DNA of 64,000 nucleotides from Deltaproteobacteria bacterium (GTDB lineage Bacteria; Myxococcota; Kuafuiibacteriia; Kuafuiibacteriales; Kuafuiibacteriaceae). The stretch spans positions 1,116,001 to 1,180,000 of the forward strand of contig JADJPE010000005.1 in NCBI GenBank assembly GCA_016713425.1, in the 5' to 3' direction. The translations under genes were made by a program, and so were the position numbers. Below are positions 60,441 through 64,000 of this stretch, piece by piece (positions within the stretch are counted from its first letter, which is position 1; the number at the start of each line of letters is the position of its first letter). Under the pieces are notes generated by a model. That model saw only the letters and a list, made by a program, of their open reading frames with translations. It did not search any database and was not told where the DNA came from.

Positions 60441-62414
60441 ATGACGCCCCGAAGACGAACTGCTAACGTCGCGCGCGTGCGGCAGAATCAGCGTCCGGCC
60501 GTCGCGCGGGGAGCCCTTGCCCCCTCAGAAGCCCCGGCCCCCTTGGACCTGCTGATCATCATCCTCAGTCTCGCAGCAGGCGCCCTAGCCTGTGGAGCCG
60601 CCTCGACGCCCGACACCCATTTCCCAAGCAACGACCACGACGGCGTAGCCCAAAGCGACGCCGGACAAAGTCACAAGGCCGACGCCAACCAAGGTCACCA
60701 AGCCGACGCCCGCGCTGACGAACGCGACGCGGGCCCCCATAGCGAAGACGCCCACCCGACATCCCTGGATGGCTCGACGGCACCTTCGCTCCGAATCGTC
60801 GCCCCGGCGAAAGTCACTTTCGACGAAATGCAACCCGGGTTGCTCTCGATCCAGGTCGAAGCGAGCATCCGTCCCGTCCGCGTATTCGCGCTCGATCTTC
60901 CACCCGGCGCGCTCTGGGATGAAGACACCCGCACATTGCGCTTCACGCCCGACTTCACACAAGGCAGCGACCGCTACGCGGTTCGATTCATCGCCGACGA
61001 CGGACACGATCGCGTCGAAGCAACCTCTGTCGTCGAGCTCCTCGACAACATCAATCCGCCCCTGCCACACGTCGAGAGTGAGGAAGATCTCGGAGGATTC
61101 CGACGACTCATCCTCCGCCAAGACACCGACGACTTCCTCGACAGCCCCGGCTTCGCCGGGCGCGCCTTCCGTGCGATCGTCATCGTTCCCAACGCAGCAT
61201 CCCGAACGCACAGGCTTCCGGTCCGCATCCGACTCCACGGCTTCGGTGGTGAGCCCTCGAGCGACGGCTGGGAAGGAGAATTTCGAATCGTCCCCCACGA
61301 CCCGAACAAGACCTATTGGTGGGGCTATGCGCGCGGGCTTCCCGAACGCGTCGCGGGTCCCGTCCACCCCTACACCGAGCGACGCGTGCTCCACTTGCTC
61401 GAGTGGGTGTTGCGCACTTATCCCGGCGCGGACGCTGAGCGCGTGTACGTCGAAGGTGAATCCATGGGCGGTACCGGCGCGCTGTTCTTCGGACTTCGAA
61501 ACGCGCGCCACATCGCGTGGGTGGAATCATTCATCGGCCAAACCGTATCGCGAAACCACCGTCCCTCGCGCATCGAACAACTCAGTCAACTTTGGGGCTC
61601 ACCTCGCGACGGCCTCGAGACCGACGACGGACAGAAGGTTTGGGACACGCTCGATGCCACTCGACTTCTTCGCGACCACATCGAATCGCGACACCAGTTC
61701 GTCTTCACGAAGCACGGCAAGGACGATATGACGATCCATTTCGGCGCCGTCACTCAGCCGTCGCCTCTGACTTCACACACGTACTACCAAGCGGCCGAAG
61801 AGTGGGGCGTCGGCCACTTCGCGATCTGGGATGAAGGTGGGCACGGGCCGGTCGATCCGGTTCTCGGCTTCGGCTGGTGGCAGAAAGGATGGAATCCGAT
61901 CTTCGATGGCATCAGCTTCCTGCAACGTTCGCGCGCCTTTCCTGCTTTTTCTCATGCCTCGCACAACGACGATCCGGGCACCGGACATGGCAACGGGCGC
62001 GTGCCTTGGAACGATGAGACCGGTTTTGCTGCGAATGTAAACATCCCGGGCGATACCGGATGGGACGGCGCGCTCGCAGGCACGTTCAATCGGCACTTGC
62101 GATGGGACAGCCGTGCGATCATCGACACGACCGAGCGCTTGGAGATCCCCCTGCGCGTCCTGGATGGCGAAGGCTCCGAGGCACCGGCCCCCGGATATCC
62201 GACGATCGGGGATCGTCTGGGCCAGGCCACGCCCATCTTCGCCGACGTCACTCTTCGGCGAGTTCAGGCGTTTCAAACTCGCCCGGGGGAATCGATTCAC
62301 ATGTCGTTCGGCCCAGAGGAAAGGGTCCTGACCGCAGCTTCAGACACCGGCGAGCTGATCGTGAGAGGTCTCGCGCTCGAGCCTAGTTGGAAAACCTTGA
62401 TCCTGACCCGCTAA
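60441..62414 (+). CDS. Secreted alpha/beta hydrolase lipoprotein
   Basis: The 657-aa protein starts at ATG 60441. A long basic N-region leads to LIIILSLAAGALAC (lipobox), then an Asp/His/Ala-rich linker (about 55-110) and a cadherin-like beta region (about 110-200). The alpha/beta-hydrolase part has the nucleophile elbow YVEGESMGGTGAL (Ser about residue 343) and a candidate catalytic His in DEGGHGPVDPV. A C-terminal beta domain ends the chain. It is probably an outer-surface esterase or peptidase; the substrate is unknown. Divergent from htrA. Confidence 0.8.
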   Translation: MTPRRRTANVARVRQNQRPAVARGALAPSEAPAPLDLLIIILSLAAGALACGAASTPDTHFPSNDHDGVAQSDAGQSHKADANQGHQADARADERDAGPHSEDAHPTSLDGSTAPSLRIVAPAKVTFDEMQPGLLSIQVEASIRPVRVFALDLPPGALWDEDTRTLRFTPDFTQGSDRYAVRFIADDGHDRVEATSVVELLDNINPPLPHVESEEDLGGFRRLILRQDTDDFLDSPGFAGRAFRAIVIVPNAASRTHRLPVRIRLHGFGGEPSSDGWEGEFRIVPHDPNKTYWWGYARGLPERVAGPVHPYTERRVLHLLEWVLRTYPGADAERVYVEGESMGGTGALFFGLRNARHIAWVESFIGQTVSRNHRPSRIEQLSQLWGSPRDGLETDDGQKVWDTLDATRLLRDHIESRHQFVFTKHGKDDMTIHFGAVTQPSPLTSHTYYQAAEEWGVGHFAIWDEGGHGPVDPVLGFGWWQKGWNPIFDGISFLQRSRAFPAFSHASHNDDPGTGHGNGRVPWNDETGFAANVNIPGDTGWDGALAGTFNRHLRWDSRAIIDTTERLEIPLRVLDGEGSEAPAPGYPTIGDRLGQATPIFADVTLRRVQAFQTRPGESIHMSFGPEERVLTAASDTGELIVRGLALEPSWKTLILTR

Positions 62415-62558
62415 AGCACCGTGCCGAAGCGGATCGGTTTTCTAGCAGCCCCCGTTGCATACGCAGGGTCATCGGGCCCGACCTTCGGGTTCTGACGTAT
62501 ACGTTGGGTTTCTCTCCAAAGCTCGGTTGTGTACTATCCACCCTCTAGGAGACCAAAC

Positions 62559-64000
62559 TTGGAACCCATCACTGGCGCAGAAATTCTCGTTCGTTGCCTC
62601 AAACAAGAAGGGGTCGAGTACCTCTTCGGCTATCCCGGCGGGTCGGTCCTTCATATCTACGACGCGCTTCACGCCCAAGAAGACGTCAAGCACGTGCTCG
62701 TTCGACACGAGCAAGCCGCAACCCACGCCGCCGACGGCTATGCACGCGCGACCGGCCGGCCCGGCGTCGTTCTCGTCACCTCAGGCCCCGGCGTAACCAA
62801 CGCGGTCACGGGCATCGCAACGGCCCATATGGACTCCATCCCGATGGTGATCTTCTCGGGACAGGTCCCAACGGCCCTCATCGGGAACGACGCCTTCCAG
62901 GAGGTCGACTCGGTCGGCATTACGCGGCCCTGCGTCAAGCACAACTTCCTCGTCAAAGACGTCAACCAACTCGCCGAAACAGTGAAGAAGGCCTTCTACA
63001 TCGCGACGACCGGCCGACCAGGCCCCGTGCTCGTCGACATCCCCAAGGACGTCACGATCGCGAAGACGACGTTTTCGTACCCCGAGACGATCCGACTGCG
63101 CTCCTACAACCCGACGATCAAGGGTCATGCCGGCCAGATTCGGAAGGCCGTCGATCTCATCATGTCGGCAAAGCGTCCGATCGTCTACGCGGGTGGCGGC
63201 ACAGTGATCAGCGATGGCTCCGCGCAGCTCGTCGAGTTCACGCGACTCCTCGGAAGTCCGATCACGATCACGCTGATGGGTCTCGGCGCCTACCCAGCGA
63301 CCGACAAGCAGTTCTTGGGTATGCTCGGAATGCACGGCACGTACGAAGCCAACATGGCGATGCATGAGTGCGACGTCATGATCGCGATCGGCGCTCGCTT
63401 CGACGATCGCGTCACCGGCAAGCTCGAGAAGTTCTCTCCCAACGCCAAAATCGTGCACATCGACATCGACCCTTCGTCGATCTCTAAGAACGTCCGCGTC
63501 GATATCCCGATCGTCGGTTCCGTTCCCCATGTTCTTCAGAGCATGATCACGCAGATGCGCGAAGAGTCGCTCAAGCTCAACGAGGCAGCCCTGAGCGACT
63601 GGTGGAAGCAGATCAACGCCTGGCGCGAGATGAAGTCGCTTCGCTATCGAGGCAGCGACGAAATCATCAAGCCGCAGTTCGTCGTCGAGAAGCTGTACGA
63701 AGTTACCCAGGGTCGAGCGATCATCACGTCCGACGTCGGTCAGCACCAGATGTGGGCGGCGCAGTACTATCACTTCGATCAACCGCGCCAATGGATCAAC
63801 TCAGGCGGCCTCGGCACGATGGGCTTTGGCCTTCCGGCCGCGATGGGTGCTCAGCTCGCGTTCCCGAATCGAGACGTCGCGTGCGTCACCGGCGAAGGCA
63901 GTATTCAGATGATGCTTCAAGAGCTGTCGACGATGAAGCAGTACGGAACGCCGGTGAAGATCATCAACTTGAACAACCGGTACCTTGGGATGGTCCGGCA
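62559..64000 (+). CDS. ilvB: Acetolactate synthase large subunit (5' part)
   Basis: The frame starts at TTG 62559 with AGGAGA upstream and runs off the right edge after 480 codons of about 570. The start EPITGAEILVRCLKQEGVEY is typical. The catalytic Glu is in VLVRHEQAATHAADGYAR, and GPGVTNAVTGIATAHMDS and VLVDIPKDV follow. The ThDP/Mg site is TGEGSIQMMLQELSTMK ...INLNN, close to the usual GDGSFQMN. The enzyme condenses pyruvate in branched-chain amino acid synthesis. No leader-peptide run of Leu/Val/Ile codons was found in the 144-bp gap upstream; a 5-bp hairpin lies at 62477-62489. Confidence 0.95.
   Translation, partial: MEPITGAEILVRCLKQEGVEYLFGYPGGSVLHIYDALHAQEDVKHVLVRHEQAATHAADGYARATGRPGVVLVTSGPGVTNAVTGIATAHMDSIPMVIFSGQVPTALIGNDAFQEVDSVGITRPCVKHNFLVKDVNQLAETVKKAFYIATTGRPGPVLVDIPKDVTIAKTTFSYPETIRLRSYNPTIKGHAGQIRKAVDLIMSAKRPIVYAGGGTVISDGSAQLVEFTRLLGSPITITLMGLGAYPATDKQFLGMLGMHGTYEANMAMHECDVMIAIGARFDDRVTGKLEKFSPNAKIVHIDIDPSSISKNVRVDIPIVGSVPHVLQSMITQMREESLKLNEAALSDWWKQINAWREMKSLRYRGSDEIIKPQFVVEKLYEVTQGRAIITSDVGQHQMWAAQYYHFDQPRQWINSGGLGTMGFGLPAAMGAQLAFPNRDVACVTGEGSIQMMLQELSTMKQYGTPVKIINLNNRYLGMVR

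Noticed and set aside
62415..62558. Attenuator or T-box upstream of ilvB
   Set aside because: No leader peptide with Leu/Val/Ile runs, no T-box sequence and only a 5-bp hairpin.
1..64000. tRNA, rRNA or CRISPR loci
   Set aside because: None seen when reading through the intergenic regions; these are short and none showed a tRNA-like TTCRANNC arm or repeat-spacer pattern.

Overview
The window is high-GC DNA, dense with genes on both strands. Its gene content points to a myxobacterium-like member of the Myxococcota (formerly Deltaproteobacteria). The markers are a Hanks-type kinase, multi-FHA proteins, a GGDEF regulator, many secreted lipoproteins with Asp/Ala-rich linkers after the lipobox, Dickkopf-like cysteine clusters, and a near-perfect match to the Myxococcus-type LexA box. 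This placement is inferred from gene content; there is no rRNA or other universal marker here.

Layout. 1-8.5 kb: the end of a Ser/Thr (pseudo)kinase, a CNNM/CorC membrane protein, a double cyclic-nucleotide-binding protein, a GNAT acetyltransferase coupled to a repeat-containing unknown, a LuxR-type regulator, and a TlpA-like thioredoxin coupled to an unknown protein. 8.6-22.3 kb: a 906-aa orphan, a TylF-type methyltransferase, RecC and RecB (no RecD), a truncated haemoglobin and a CPA2 cation/proton antiporter. 22.4-24.9 kb: a secreted propeller protein with a CxxCH motif and a small charged protein. 24.9-27.6 kb: a mobile-element graveyard with IS66 and IS630 transposase remnants, a secreted-protein fragment and one lower-GC cargo gene. 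27.6-36.8 kb: a complete chemotaxis-type operon (cheA-cheW-mcp-cheY-cheB-cheR-cheX, minus strand) with a divergent receiver-GGDEF protein. 36.8-49 kb: a small zinc ribbon, two adjacent FHA proteins (one fused to a CpaF-like ATPase that has lost its catalytic residues), two large lipoproteins, and pyruvate phosphate dikinase. 49-54.7 kb: tandem glycine-zipper proteins, then a sulfur/sirohaem operon made of a fused sirohaem synthase with a His-rich insertion, a sulfite/nitrite reductase and a coupled unknown. 54.9-64 kb: a PhoD-like phosphatase, small proteins, an ImuA/RecA-like protein behind a LexA box, HtrA, a secreted alpha/beta hydrolase, and the 5' part of ilvB.

Two patterns recur. In-frame short tandem repeats (period 6-24 bp) expand linkers or tails in at least ten unrelated proteins, and 8-14 bp tandem repeats occur between genes, sometimes across stop codons. 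Several signalling or ATPase proteins have lost key catalytic residues: the kinase catalytic Asp, the receiver phospho-Asp, the CpaF Walker A Lys and Walker B Glu, and the Walker A Lys of the ImuA-like protein. The best candidates for something undescribed are the FHA/pseudo-CpaF pair, the His-rich sirohaem synthase with its sulfite reductase and 251-aa partner, and the LexA-boxed lone ImuA-like gene.
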